Below, in pieces: positions 9,421 to 18,069 of a stretch of 48,988 nt of DNA; positions within the stretch are counted from its first letter, which is position 1, and every line of letters begins with the position of its first letter. Location: NCBI GenBank assembly GCA_903642275.1, contig CAHJWK010000025.1, positions 1 to 48,988 of the forward strand, read 5' to 3'. The stretch is from Chitinophagaceae bacterium. Lineage in GTDB: Bacteria; Bacteroidota; Bacteroidia; Chitinophagales; Chitinophagaceae. The position numbers were made by a program, and so were the translations under genes. Below the pieces are notes generated by a model. The model was not told where the DNA came from. It did not search any database and saw nothing but the letters and a program-made list of their open reading frames with translations.

Positions 9421-9567
9421 TATTAGCAGCCCAAAAGCCAATCTCTTTTCCTGATTTAATCGTCCTGCATCGTCTCCTGTCAAGGAATGAAGTGTTGAAT
9501 GTTTTCGCTATCAATTGGTACTTTACAGCTTCAATTCCACCATCTGCAACTTTACAATAACATCAAC

Positions 9568-9697
9568 AACCAACAATAGTCGCTCGGAGAGCAATAGTAC
9601 AAAAGCTAAACTAGGGGCTAAGGCACACATGTGTTGCTTATAATGCGTGCTTGACTTTTTTGTTACTTTTTTTTGTCAGGAAAAAAAGTAAAATAGA
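9568..9697 (+). repeat. Repeat family A, copy 2
   Basis: Same box order as copy 1. The covarying stem here is GCACACAT (9623-9630) with ATGCGTGC (9643-9650), pairing at all but one A/G position, around the conserved core tgttgctta. The A/T-rich hairpin with ttttgtcaggaaaa follows at about 9660-9690. Ends about 90 bp before the 3' end of the SLATT-like gene. Confidence 0.8.
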
Positions 9698-9789
9698 AAT
9701 GTGTAGATTCATCGAAACACTTAAAAATATACTTGAATGGATAAAAAAGTGAAAAAAAATTCTATGTTCTTACATTCAGGTGGTGGCTG

Positions 9790-10314
9790 TTATTTGGTGC
9801 CAAAATATCTATCTTTTTTGCGTGGATATCGTGGTACAGGTGCTGTGCTTGAGGTATCCCTTTGGTCATAAATGTATTTTAAAAATTTGGAGTATTCTTC
9901 ATCAAGGTTAGCATATTCTGTTTGAAGTTTTTCAAGCTCATCATATATTTCCTTATCAGTTGAATTTGGTTTATACAACAGTCTGTTTGCTTTTTCCCGA
10001 ATCATCAGATATTTTGATGAGCCTTCTAAAGCCTTTTTAGTATCATCATCAGAATAATAAATTGTAATAATAATTGAGATAATCCCTGAAACTCCAGATG
10101 TAATTGCGGCAAATATTTGTAAAAAACTATTCCCCAAATATTTTATTAATACAGTGGTAATTGCACCCGCTGAAAAAATTGCAAGTGCTGCTGATGTTAC
10201 AGTTAATGTCTTTTTAGTTTTACCATCTGATAAACCTTTATTTTGAAGAAGCTTTCTTTTGATTGTGCAGTTAGAAACAAATCTATCAACTTCGTTCTTT
10301 ATACCTTCATTCAT
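9790..10314 (-). CDS. SLATT-like two-helix membrane protein (orphan)
   Basis: 174 residues: a basic cytosolic N-terminus (1-33), two membrane helices (about 36-60 and 66-88, with a GNS turn and ITSGVSGIISIIITIYY), then an amphipathic helix (DTKKALEGSSKYLMIREKAN) and a further helix pair with coiled-coil character (about 120-150), ending in a basic tail. This layout matches SLATT-superfamily proteins (2TM effectors associated with SMODS/CD-NTase, SLOG and reverse-transcriptase conflict systems). No nucleotidyltransferase or sensor gene sits next to it: both sides are family-A repeats. It may act alone, be a remnant of a larger system, or belong to an unrelated 2TM family. The SLATT label is pattern-based. 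Confidence 0.65.
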   Translation of the reverse strand: MNEGIKNEVDRFVSNCTIKRKLLQNKGLSDGKTKKTLTVTSAALAIFSAGAITTVLIKYLGNSFLQIFAAITSGVSGIISIIITIYYSDDDTKKALEGSSKYLMIREKANRLLYKPNSTDKEIYDELEKLQTEYANLDEEYSKFLKYIYDQRDTSSTAPVPRYPRKKDRYFGTK

Positions 10315-10505
10315 TTTGAAGAAATATGAGATGAAAGATAAAGTATTTAACTTATATTATGATATTGCCCGGCGTTTGTCTCTTGCCAGGGAACGATGCA
10401 GTAAATAATTTCCAATTTCTTTCTTCCCATAGTCTCTTTGTAAAACTAATGTGCGCTGGCTAAAAGTACTGTGCGGTTATATAAAACCGCAACATTCCAA
10501 TTCTA
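10315..10505. other. Gene-free spacer with hairpin
   Basis: No gene is seen. It contains TGCGGTT/AACCGCA (about 10472-10491, 7-bp stem) inside a sequence loosely resembling family B (atagtctctttg... gtgcgctgg... caacattcc). It may be a decayed family-B copy. Confidence 0.4.
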
Positions 10506-10640
10506 ACATCAGCCAACAATAGTTAGCTCGAAGGGCATTAGTACAAAAGACCCATCAGGGCTAATGAACGAACATGTTGCTTATTGTTCGTTCTTGACTT
10601 TTTTGTTACTTTTTTTGTCAGGAAAAAAAAGTTAAGAGAA
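10506..10640 (+). repeat. Repeat family A, copy 3 (perfect covarying stem)
   Basis: The stem GAACGAACA (10566-10574) pairs perfectly with TGTTCGTTC (10585-10593) around the loop TGTTGCTTAT, identical to copy 1, although the stem bases differ from copy 1 at most positions. An A/T hairpin follows (acttttttt gtcagg aaaaaaaagt). Similarity to copies 4 and 5 runs on past it (gcattcatcga, to about 10690). The remaining sequence to 10888 is A-rich and holds nothing else recognisable. Confidence 0.85.
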
Positions 10641-10888
10641 TAAATGCAAAGCATTCATCGAAGCAGATAAAGACATACTTGGATAAAATAAAAAAGTACA
10701 TAATAACAACATCCGTCTTTTACGGTTATCAACTTACCCCGGAAAACAACATACATAAAAATAAACAGTATATATTAGACGCCCGAAACCAGCTAACAGG
10801 ATAAGCTATCATAAAAACTAACTCGCATAAAAATTATTAATGATTTCAACAACTATAAAAACCATTGCTAACATAAATTTTCAAGTTC

Positions 10889-11089
10889 ATGAAACGCCTA
10901 TGCATCTACTCGCAGGATGTACAGATAATTACCGGCAAAAGTGCAAGACAAAGCCGCACGATGATTAAGGATGTAAAGCTCGAGCTTAACAAAACTAAAA
11001 AGCACCTGCTTACTATTAAAGAGTTTTGCACTTGCACAGGCCTTCCTCAAAAAGATGTGGAAATAGCATTAGGTATATCAAAATCATAA
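10889..11089 (+). CDS. Small DNA-binding-type protein (hypothetical)
   Basis: 66 residues, basic. The N-terminal half (YSQDVQIITGKSARQSRTMI) followed by KHLLTIKEFCTCTGLPQKDVE resembles small Bacteroidota proteins with a MerR/excisionase-like winged helix: an 'itGks-r-a-rl' helix, then 'vtvkeFceytGi'. It might bind DNA, but no partner is adjacent. It is followed by an unusual phased repeat region (11134-11270) that could be its target; this is speculation. ATG start with no evident RBS, as is usual here. Confidence 0.55.
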   Translation: MKRLCIYSQDVQIITGKSARQSRTMIKDVKLELNKTKKHLLTIKEFCTCTGLPQKDVEIALGISKS

Positions 11090-11133
11090 GCGCCTTGCAG
11101 TTCATAATTTTTAATTCATACTTAAAGCATGTT

Positions 11134-11270
11134 TAGTGTATGCTTAGTGTATCATTTCCCTGTGAAGAGTGTATGGTTAATGTATGGGGAGTGTATGCAG
11201 GGTATATGCAACAGGTATGGTAAATGCGGCACACATCTCGTACACATCCTGCACACATCAGGTACACACC
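11134..11270. repeat. Phased GTGTATG / ACACATC short-repeat array
   Basis: The left half carries about six degenerate direct repeats of aGTGTATGg spaced 10-17 nt (agtgtatgc, agtgtatca, agtgtatgg, aatgtatgg, agtgtatgc, gggtatatg). The right half carries four roughly complementary units at about 11-nt intervals (cacacatc, tacacatc, cacacatc, tacacacc). The halves could pair as a long imperfect inverted repeat. It lies 190-320 bp upstream of the exporter operon. The reading frames through it are low-complexity and not credible genes. Confidence 0.6.
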
Positions 11271-11379
11271 GCTTGTCGCATTTAGTAAACCAAACTTTTC
11301 GTTGTTTCTTTTTGCATAGAAAGATATATTGCTGACAATTAAACTATCAATTTAACAGCCGTACGTCTATACTTTTTTA

Positions 11380-11427
11380 AACTACGTCTCAACAATGTAG
11401 TTATTGGTAATCATGGAAATATATTTG
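11380..11427 (+). promoter_or_regulatory. Promoter -7 box and inverted repeat before exporter operon
   Basis: TATATTTG at 11420-11427 is an exact Bacteroidota -7 element (TAnnTTTG), 27 bp before the operon's ATG. No clear -33 TTG is at the ideal spacing. Just upstream, AACTAC (11380-11385) and GTAGTT (11397-11402) form a 6-bp inverted repeat centred near -35, a plausible operator. Confidence 0.45.
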
Positions 11428-11453
11428 ATATGTATTGACTCAAGCAATTATTT

Positions 11454-12779
11454 ATGCGAAGATTATTCTTGATAATAATCATAATCACCATTGGCAAAAG
11501 CAGTTTGTTAGCGCAGGACAGCACCTTAATTACAAACGATACTACAAGATGGAACCTTGCCACCTGCATTAATTACGCTGAGCAAAACAACATTACCATT
11601 AACACGCTGCGGCTTGATGCAAAGTATAATGAGCAAAACATCATTGCCGCAAAAGCACAGCGTTTGCCAAACCTTTCAGGCTCGGTTACGGAAGGCGTTA
11701 CGCACTATAATTCCGGGTTTTATTCTGCAACAGGTTTGGGTGCTAATTCAGATTTAACCTTGTACAATGGCGGTTACATTAAAAACAATATCCAGTCTGC
11801 TCAACTTTCGCAACAGGTTGCCAACCTTAATGTGGAGTCGGCTAATAATGATATTACGTTAAGCATCACGCAGGCGTATCTTAATATTTTACTGGCGAGG
11901 GAAACAATCGTGTACCAGCAGGATGTGGTGAACACTTCGGCAGCTGTTGTGCTGCAATCGCAGCAGCGTTTTGATACGGGCATGATTGCAAGAAAAGACC
12001 TGCTTGAAGTGCTGGCAACGCTGGCTAATGATAAATATATTTTGGTAACTGATTCCAATGCGTTGCGGCAAAATGTGCTTACGCTTAAACAAATTCTGCA
12101 ACTGCCCACCGCTATGAAGTTTGATGTGGCAGCAGGAGATTCCATTACACCTGTATCGCTGGTTGCCGGTTTAAATGAAGCGCAGCAAATTGCATTGAAC
12201 ACAAGGCCTGAAGTTAAGAGTGCTGATGTGAACGTGCAGGTGCAGCAAACTTCAGTTGCAATAGCACGATATAGTTTGCGACCGGCTTTGTCGCTGGGTG
12301 GTGCAGTTAATTCGTCTTATTCAGGCAATAATTTTTCAGGCACAGGCACATCAGGCAAATACTTTTCGCAGATAAGTAATAATTTTTACCAGAACCTCGG
12401 GCTTACATTATCAGTGCCCATCTTCGACAGGCTGGTTACAAGAACCAATGTGGCAAAGGCGAAGATTAATGTTGATATAGCAAAGCTTGATTTGCAAAAC
12501 ACAAAGGTTACGCTTTCGCAGGAAGTTGAACAGGCATATATTAATGTTGAAAATGCACAGCAGCAATACATAGCTGCGCAAGAGCAATTAAAATATACAT
12601 CAGAAACGTATCGCATAGCCAATGAGCAATTAAGGATTGGTTCTTATAATATTGTTGATTATTTGCAACAGAAGACTTTGTATATACAGGCTTTGCAGTC
12701 GTTTCTGCAGGCAAAGTATGCATCGGCACTATACACAAAAATTTATAACTTTTATACAGGCGTGCCTGTAACACAATAA
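11454..12779 (+). CDS. TolC-family outer-membrane efflux channel
   Basis: 441 residues. Signal peptide about 1-20 (ending SSLLAQ). Two internally related long-helix halves are typical of the outer membrane efflux protein family: the first motif TRWNLATCINYAEQNNITI is the usual 'l-eaI--AL-nN' opening, and later come VEQAYINVENAQQQYIAAQEQ and RIANEQLRIGSYNIVDYLQ. Trimeric export duct in the outer membrane. First gene of a four-gene operon (62-bp gap to the adaptor gene). Length is normal for the family. Confidence 0.9.
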   Translation: MRRLFLIIIIITIGKSSLLAQDSTLITNDTTRWNLATCINYAEQNNITINTLRLDAKYNEQNIIAAKAQRLPNLSGSVTEGVTHYNSGFYSATGLGANSDLTLYNGGYIKNNIQSAQLSQQVANLNVESANNDITLSITQAYLNILLARETIVYQQDVVNTSAAVVLQSQQRFDTGMIARKDLLEVLATLANDKYILVTDSNALRQNVLTLKQILQLPTAMKFDVAAGDSITPVSLVAGLNEAQQIALNTRPEVKSADVNVQVQQTSVAIARYSLRPALSLGGAVNSSYSGNNFSGTGTSGKYFSQISNNFYQNLGLTLSVPIFDRLVTRTNVAKAKINVDIAKLDLQNTKVTLSQEVEQAYINVENAQQQYIAAQEQLKYTSETYRIANEQLRIGSYNIVDYLQQKTLYIQALQSFLQAKYASALYTKIYNFYTGVPVTQ

Positions 12780-12841
12780 TCATTTATGAAGCAAGCTATC
12801 ATCAATTTATACAATAACATCTGACAACAAAACATAAACAG

Positions 12842-14095
12842 ATGAAAAGAAAAACAATATTTATAATTCTTGCAATTATTATAGCGCTTGTTGCAGCATG
12901 GTTTTTATTTTTTAAGAAAGATGAACAGGTTGCAACATTAACGGCGCACAAGCCAAAAATCGGTCATATTGCAGAAAGCGTTACCGCAACAGGAACGGTT
13001 GAGCCTGTTGATACGGTTGCCGTAGGTACGCAGGTTTCAGGAACGGTGAATAAAATTTATGTTGATTTTAATTCAACCGTAAAAAAAGGTGAGTTGCTGG
13101 CAGAGCTTGATAAGACTTTGTTCCAGGCTTCGGTTGACCAGGCCGCGGCAACAGTTGCGCAACAGCAGAGTGCATTGGTGTATCAGCAAAACCAGTATAA
13201 CCGTGAGAAACAATTGTATGATGTTGGCGCCATAAGCCGTTCAGAATATGATGATGCAACGTTTAATTACAGGGCTGCACAAGCTTCTGTAAGCAATGCA
13301 CAGGCACAGTTGCGTTCGGCACAAAAAAATCTTTCTTTATCCAGTATTTATTCGCCGATAGATGGAACGGTTTTATCAAGAGATATAAGTGTTGGACAAA
13401 CGGTGGCAGCAAGTTTTAGTACGCCAACATTGTTTGTTATTGCAAAAGATATTACCAAGATGCTGGTAAAAGCAAATGTAGATGAAGCTGATATTGGTAA
13501 TGTGGCAGATAGTCAGCGTGCAACTTTTACAGTGGACGCATTTATCAACGACGTATTTAAAGGACGTGTGCAGGAAATAAGATTAAACCCAACTACTGCA
13601 TCAAATGTGGTTACTTATACAACGTTAATTAATGCACCTAATGAAGATAAAAAACTGAAGCCGGGCATGACGGCTAACATCACCATCTTCACAAAAGAAT
13701 CTGACAGTGCATTGCTTATTTCTGTTAAAGCGCTTAAGTTTAAACCTGATTCATCCTTATCAAAAAAATATCACATTGTTCCTGTACAAAACCTTGCTGA
13801 ACAAAGCCAGGGCGCCGAACAAAAAACAAACAACATATCTTCAGCGGAAACAGTTGATTCATCAAATCTTATTTCTTACTTATGGATAAAACAAGGAGAC
13901 ACACTTACTCAGAAAAAAGTGGTCACCGGTTTAAATGATAACACGCATGTAGAAATTTTAAGCGGACTTACTTTGAATGATGAAGTGGTAACAGATATTA
14001 AAATGGCAGCCGGTAAAGAAGCACAAGCCTCTGGTCAGTCAACAAGCCCGTTTATGCCTAAACGGCCAGGCAGAAGCAACAGCAAAAAAAGCTAA
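12842..14095 (+). CDS. MacA/HlyD-type periplasmic adaptor
   Basis: 417 residues. One N-terminal membrane anchor (about 5-25, ending FLFFKK). A split biotinyl-lipoyl domain: GTVEPVDTVAVGTQVSGTV early, and SIYSPIDGTVLSRDISVGQ later. An alpha-hairpin with AAATVAQQQSALVYQQNQYN lies between them. A beta-barrel domain follows (TKMLVKANVDEADIG), then a C-terminal membrane-proximal domain after an inserted polar stretch (about 300-345). It links the inner-membrane ABC pump to TolC. 12 bp to the next gene. Confidence 0.9.
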   Translation: MKRKTIFIILAIIIALVAAWFLFFKKDEQVATLTAHKPKIGHIAESVTATGTVEPVDTVAVGTQVSGTVNKIYVDFNSTVKKGELLAELDKTLFQASVDQAAATVAQQQSALVYQQNQYNREKQLYDVGAISRSEYDDATFNYRAAQASVSNAQAQLRSAQKNLSLSSIYSPIDGTVLSRDISVGQTVAASFSTPTLFVIAKDITKMLVKANVDEADIGNVADSQRATFTVDAFINDVFKGRVQEIRLNPTTASNVVTYTTLINAPNEDKKLKPGMTANITIFTKESDSALLISVKALKFKPDSSLSKKYHIVPVQNLAEQSQGAEQKTNNISSAETVDSSNLISYLWIKQGDTLTQKKVVTGLNDNTHVEILSGLTLNDEVVTDIKMAAGKEAQASGQSTSPFMPKRPGRSNSKKS

Positions 14096-14107
14096 AGGTT
14101 ATAGGTA

Positions 14108-14854
14108 ATGAGTAAAATAATTTTACATATTGAAGATATTAAGCGGGAATTTGTAATGGGTTCTGAAACAGTAAGAGCTTTGAAAGGTGTATCATTTAAT
14201 GTAAACGAAGGCGAGTTTGTAACTATTATGGGCAGCAGCGGTTCGGGCAAAACAACCATGCTTAACATTCTTGGCTGTCTTGATAAACCAACGAGTGGAA
14301 AATATTTACTGGATGATGTTGACATCATGCATCTTAACCGCAATGAGCTAGCAAAACTGCGCAACTTAAAAATTGGTTTTGTGTTCCAGTCATATAATTT
14401 ATTGCCACGCACAACAGCCTTGGAAAATGTTGAGCTGCCGTTGTTTTATAATTCAACCGTAACAAGTGAGGAAAGAAAAGAGAGAGCATTGAAAGCATTA
14501 CAATCCGTTAAACTTGCAGACAGGGCAGACCATACACCCAATCAATTATCGGGCGGACAGCAGCAACGTGTTGCCATTGCAAGAGCGTTGGTAAATAATC
14601 CTGTAATGATTCTTGCTGATGAGGCAACAGGTAACTTAGATACACGAACATCGTATGAGATTATGAGTTTAATGCAGGATTTGAATGCGCAGGGAAAAAC
14701 AATTGTATTCGTCACACATGAACCGGACATCGCCGCCTTCAGCAGCAGGACTGTCATGCTGCGCGATGGCAAAGTGCAGAAAGATACAAGCAACGAAAAC
14801 AAGCGTGTGGCTAAAGAAGCATTAGAATCTTTACCGGTAAGTGATGATTATTAA
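14108..14854 (+). CDS. ABC transporter ATP-binding protein (MacB/LolD type)
   Basis: 248 residues. Walker A GSSGSGKT (42-49), Q-loop Q94, signature LSGGQQQ (147-153), Walker B MILADE (167-172) with the D-loop GNLD after it, and an H-loop in FVTHEPD. The whole is typical of the MacB/LolD/FtsE-like ATPase group for mechanotransmission exporters. The pump ATPase is encoded separately from the permease, unlike the fused Proteobacterial MacB. It powers the adaptor and permease in this operon. Confidence 0.93.
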   Translation: MSKIILHIEDIKREFVMGSETVRALKGVSFNVNEGEFVTIMGSSGSGKTTMLNILGCLDKPTSGKYLLDDVDIMHLNRNELAKLRNLKIGFVFQSYNLLPRTTALENVELPLFYNSTVTSEERKERALKALQSVKLADRADHTPNQLSGGQQQRVAIARALVNNPVMILADEATGNLDTRTSYEIMSLMQDLNAQGKTIVFVTHEPDIAAFSSRTVMLRDGKVQKDTSNENKRVAKEALESLPVSDDY

Positions 14855-14940
14855 TTCAATTATAAATTATTAATGATGGATTATAATTTTATAAACAAGC
14901 AGTCAATCATAATTACAATTCATAACTTATAATTAAAACA

Positions 14941-16164
14941 ATGGGCATCTTTAATTTAATAAAACTTGCACTGCGTGCTTTACAACGCAATAAACTGCGT
15001 GCATTTTTAACCATGCTTGGAATTATAATTGGTGTGGCTGCTGTTATTGCGATGATGGCGATTGGCCAGGGTAGTAAAGAAAGTATTCAATCATCTTTAT
15101 CAAGCATGGGCAGCAATATGATAACTGTATTTCCGCAAAGCAATCAGCCAATGGGTGGCGCAAGAATGGGTGGCAGCAGTTTTCAAACATTAACCCTCGC
15201 TGATGTTACAGCCATTAAACGGGGTGCTGCAGATGTAAGAAATGTTTCGCCATTAGCTTCTTCAAGCGGGCAATCAATAAAAGGTGGCAACAACTGGCCC
15301 ACGCAAATACAAGGCATTGATACAGGTTACCTTGAAATACGCCAACTCCAGATTAAAGATGGCATTATGTTCTCTGAAAGCGATGTGGCATCATCTGCCA
15401 AGGTTTGCATACTTGGTCAGACGGTAATCACCAACCTTTTTCCAAACGGTGAAAATCCCATCGGGCAAATCATCCGCTTTAATAAAATTCCGATGCAGGT
15501 AATAGGCACATTAGTGCCAAAAGGCGCAAGCAGTTTCGGGCAGGACCAGGATGATGTTATTCTTGCGCCCTACTCAACCATTATGAAGCGCATCACCGCA
15601 AGCATTTATATACAGCAACTGTATGCATCAGCAACATCCGCAGCTGCCAGTGATAATCCCACAAAAGAAATCACTACCATACTGGAACAAACGCATAGGA
15701 TACGCGAAGGTGAAGATGATGATTTTCAAATACGCACACAGGCAGAACTGATGACCACCTTAAACAGCACCAGCAGCATGCTTACCGTTTTGCTTACATC
15801 TATTGCAGGCATCTCTTTATTAATCGGCGGCATCGGCATCATGAACATTATGTATGTGTCAGTAACCGAACGCACAAGAGAAATAGGTTTGCGCATGTCC
15901 ATCGGCGCACGTGGTATTGATATACTAATGCAGTTTTTAATTGAAGCCATTATGATAAGCATTACCGGTGGTGTAATTGGTGTTGGCTTAGGATTGATTT
16001 CTTCTCAGCTAATAAAATCATTGGCGCACTGGCCCATATTGGTTTCAGAAAGTTCTATTATACTTTCATTTTTAGTGTGTGGATTAACAGGTATTTTCTT
16101 CGGATATTATCCAGCCCAAAAAGCATCACGGCTTGACCCGATTGAAGCGTTGCGGTATGAGTAA
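14941..16164 (+). CDS. MacB-type ABC permease (FtsX-like)
   Basis: 407 residues with the type VII ABC layout: TM1 about 22-45 (LTMLGIIIGVAAVIAMMAIG), a large periplasmic MacB_PCD domain (about 50-285), then three TM helices (about 288-312, 335-358, 370-392) around the conserved GIMNIMYVSVTERTREIGLR motif, and an end in PAQKASRLDPIEALRYE. Forms a dimer with the upstream ATPase to expel a substrate (macrolide-like compound, lipopeptide or peptide; not deducible). The 86-bp gap before it is very A/T rich and made of near-palindromic attataa/ttataat runs. Confidence 0.92.
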   Translation: MGIFNLIKLALRALQRNKLRAFLTMLGIIIGVAAVIAMMAIGQGSKESIQSSLSSMGSNMITVFPQSNQPMGGARMGGSSFQTLTLADVTAIKRGAADVRNVSPLASSSGQSIKGGNNWPTQIQGIDTGYLEIRQLQIKDGIMFSESDVASSAKVCILGQTVITNLFPNGENPIGQIIRFNKIPMQVIGTLVPKGASSFGQDQDDVILAPYSTIMKRITASIYIQQLYASATSAAASDNPTKEITTILEQTHRIREGEDDDFQIRTQAELMTTLNSTSSMLTVLLTSIAGISLLIGGIGIMNIMYVSVTERTREIGLRMSIGARGIDILMQFLIEAIMISITGGVIGVGLGLISSQLIKSLAHWPILVSESSIILSFLVCGLTGIFFGYYPAQKASRLDPIEALRYE

Positions 16165-16187
16165 GGGGGATTAAGTTTCCTACCTAT

Positions 16188-17207
16188 TTAAGCGTACACA
16201 ACATTCTTGCCCATTACTTCTGCAAGCAATTCATAAGAATGCAGTTTTGCATTTATGTCATAGATGTGTGCGGCTGCCATCAGTTCGTTGATGCCTGTAG
16301 CCGCTATAAAACTTTGCAGCGCAGATTGTACTGTATCAGCACTGCCGATGAATGAACAGGAAAGCCGTTCTTTTATTTGAGCCTCTTCATATTCATTCCA
16401 CAATTCATTCATGTTTTTTACCGGTGGCTGCAGGAGTTCACGCTTGTTGCGCACAATGCCCAGGAATGCCTGGTAAGCCGAGGTGGCAATGTATTGTGCC
16501 TCTTCATCTTTATCAGCCATAATTACATTGGCGCAAGCCATGGTATATGGTTTCTGCAAAGCTGCCGATGGTTTAAACTGCTGCCTGTAAATATTAAACG
16601 CCGCAAGCATCTGCTGCGGTGCAAAATGCCCTGCAAACGCATACGGCATACCAAGATGAGCAGCGAGGTAAGCGCTGTCTGTACTGGAGCCTAATATCCA
16701 CATGGGTATATCTATTCCTTCACCAGGTATGGCGCGAACTTTACCGGTACTGTTCTCTGCAGAAAAGTATGTTTTAAGTTCTGCCAGTTGTTGCGTAAAA
16801 TCTTCTGCGCCCAGGTTGGTACTGCGTCGCAATACCATGGCGGTAAGCTGGTCTGTACCTGGCGCTCGGCCTAGGCCTAAATCTATCCTGCCCGGGTACA
16901 GGCTTGCAAGGGTACCAAACTGTTCTGCTATCACCAGCGGGGAATGGTTAGGCAGCATAATACCACCTGAACCTACACGGATATGTTGAGTGCCGCCGGC
17001 GATGTAACCAATGAGTACCGAGGTTGCAGAACTGGCAATACTTACCATGTTGTGATGTTCTGCCAACCAATAGCGGCAGTAACCATTTTGTTCTGCCTGT
17101 TGTGCTAACTTAAGACTATTGCGAAATGTATGCTCAGGAGTTGAGCCCTGCACTACGGAAGCAAGGTCAAGAATGGAGACGGGTATATTTAAATTTTGTT
17201 TGTTCAT
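16188..17207 (-). CDS. LLM-class flavin-dependent oxidoreductase
   Basis: 339 residues from the ATG at 17207 (frame extension to a TTG at 17219 is less likely). Luciferase-like monooxygenase fold: [23 protein letters not shown] (flavin/substrate motif), [38 protein letters not shown] and IPMWILGSS. These match the single-domain 'MsnO8/YhbW-like' group, probably using FMN. The physiological substrate is unknown. Convergent with the exporter operon (24-bp gap), with its own promoter box upstream. Confidence 0.9.
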   Translation of the reverse strand: MNKQNLNIPVSILDLASVVQGSTPEHTFRNSLKLAQQAEQNGYCRYWLAEHHNMVSIASSATSVLIGYIAGGTQHIRVGSGGIMLPNHSPLVIAEQFGTLASLYPGRIDLGLGRAPGTDQLTAMVLRRSTNLGAEDFTQQLAELKTYFSAENSTGKVRAIPGEGIDIPMWILGSSTDSAYLAAHLGMPYAFAGHFAPQQMLAAFNIYRQQFKPSAALQKPYTMACANVIMADKDEEAQYIATSAYQAFLGIVRNKRELLQPPVKNMNELWNEYEEAQIKERLSCSFIGSADTVQSALQSFIAATGINELMAAAHIYDINAKLHSYELLAEVMGKNVVYA

Positions 17208-17228
17208 AATTATAAACAATTACTGCTG

Positions 17229-17236
17229 CAAAATTA
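17229..17236 (-). promoter_or_regulatory. Promoter -7 box for LLM oxidoreductase
   Basis: On the minus strand TAATTTTG, an exact TAnnTTTG -7 element, lies 21 bp upstream of the ATG at 17207. It also favours that start over the TTG at 17219. No clear -33 TTG was found. Confidence 0.45.
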
Positions 17237-17324
17237 GCAAGCATTAAAGACAGGGAAATGTTAGAAATAATAGATTATACTTTTCGTTTCTTTTATCTCA
17301 TACATGTTCGTTTTAAAATTGTTC

Positions 17325-17470
17325 GATGAATGCAAGCATTTGCCTTGATGCAAAAACGAAACAAAGAAAAAATCAAGGACAGATGACAAGCAGCACATCT
17401 GTCCGGGTACACTAATTTAGCTTTTGTACTACTGCTTTTTCAACTTTACTATTGCGAGATGTTTATTATT
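17325..17470 (-). repeat. Repeat family A, copy 4 (reverse orientation)
   Basis: Read on the minus strand it gives cagtagtacaaaagctaaa, then the stem GGACAGATG, loop TGCTGCTTGT, CATCTGTCC (plus-strand 17377-17404), then ccttgatttttt. The 9-bp stem is perfect and differs from copy 1 at one paired position (A-T to G-C in both arms), and the loop differs at two. It fills the gap upstream of the LLM gene. The rest of the gap to 17619 shows nothing. Confidence 0.8.
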
Positions 17471-17619
17471 GCTGAGTGTTTAGTTAACAAAGCTTGTGTT
17501 GAAACTGCTGGTGCAACTTTATTTGATGTTGCTATGCCAAAAGCAACAAGTTGTATATGTTGTTCTTACCGTTGCATGCGGGTAAAGGTGATGAATCATT
17601 GAAAGCCTGATTGATTAAT

Positions 17620-17925
17620 TTAATTTGACAGTTGCATCAGTTCCTGCATCGTGTCTTTCAGGTCGCCGGATGCTTCATCAAACAATTCATCTTTTACTTT
17701 TTTGGAGGCTTTGTTGTCGTTTGACTTTTTCACTGTTGTCCTGATTGAGTCGAGAGCATCAATGAATGGAGCTACCAACTGCTCGTACCGAGCGTCTGCC
17801 TCCATCGTTTGCAGCAGTTCTTCATACTCATCCAGTATACTATAAATTTCTTTTACATTGTCCGTTGTATGGCGCCGGGGAATCCGCTTGAACAACTCAT
17901 CTAATTTTTCGTGTATCTCATTCAT
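17620..17925 (-). CDS. Small helical hypothetical protein
   Basis: 101 residues, acidic and almost entirely helical, with no signal peptide or membrane segment. Heptad-like hydrophobics (LDELFKRI, IYSILDEYEELLQTM, PFIDALDSIRTTV, LKDTMQELMQL) suggest a small helical bundle. No recognised family. It stands alone, with its own -7 box (17946-17953), which supports it as a real gene. Confidence 0.6.
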   Translation of the reverse strand: MNEIHEKLDELFKRIPRRHTTDNVKEIYSILDEYEELLQTMEADARYEQLVAPFIDALDSIRTTVKKSNDNKASKKVKDELFDEASGDLKDTMQELMQLSN

Positions 17926-17945
17926 TTAGCTGTATTCGAATGATG

Positions 17946-17953
17946 CAAATGTA
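17946..17953 (-). promoter_or_regulatory. Promoter -7 box for 17620-17925 gene
   Basis: Minus-strand TACATTTG, an exact TAnnTTTG box, 20 bp before the ATG. No clear -33 TTG at 19-21 bp. Confidence 0.45.
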
Positions 17954-18069
17954 GTTAATGCAGAAGATGTATAACACCGAATGAATTGCGCTTAAAGAAT
18001 GTCTGAAAGAATAGGTTTATGAATGATTAGAAGCTATGTTGAGCGTTGTTTTTACTATCCTTTTTCCTG

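Noticed and set aside
11129-11335. 68-codon ORF over the phased array
   Set aside because: Low-complexity translation of GTGTATG/ACACATC repeats; no similarity or start context.
11801-12622. Long minus-strand ORFs (up to 133 codons)
   Set aside because: Antisense to the TolC-family gene; cysteine/serine-rich composition typical of shadow frames.
16377-16989. Two plus-strand ORFs of about 100 codons
   Set aside because: Antisense shadows of the well-supported LLM oxidoreductase gene.
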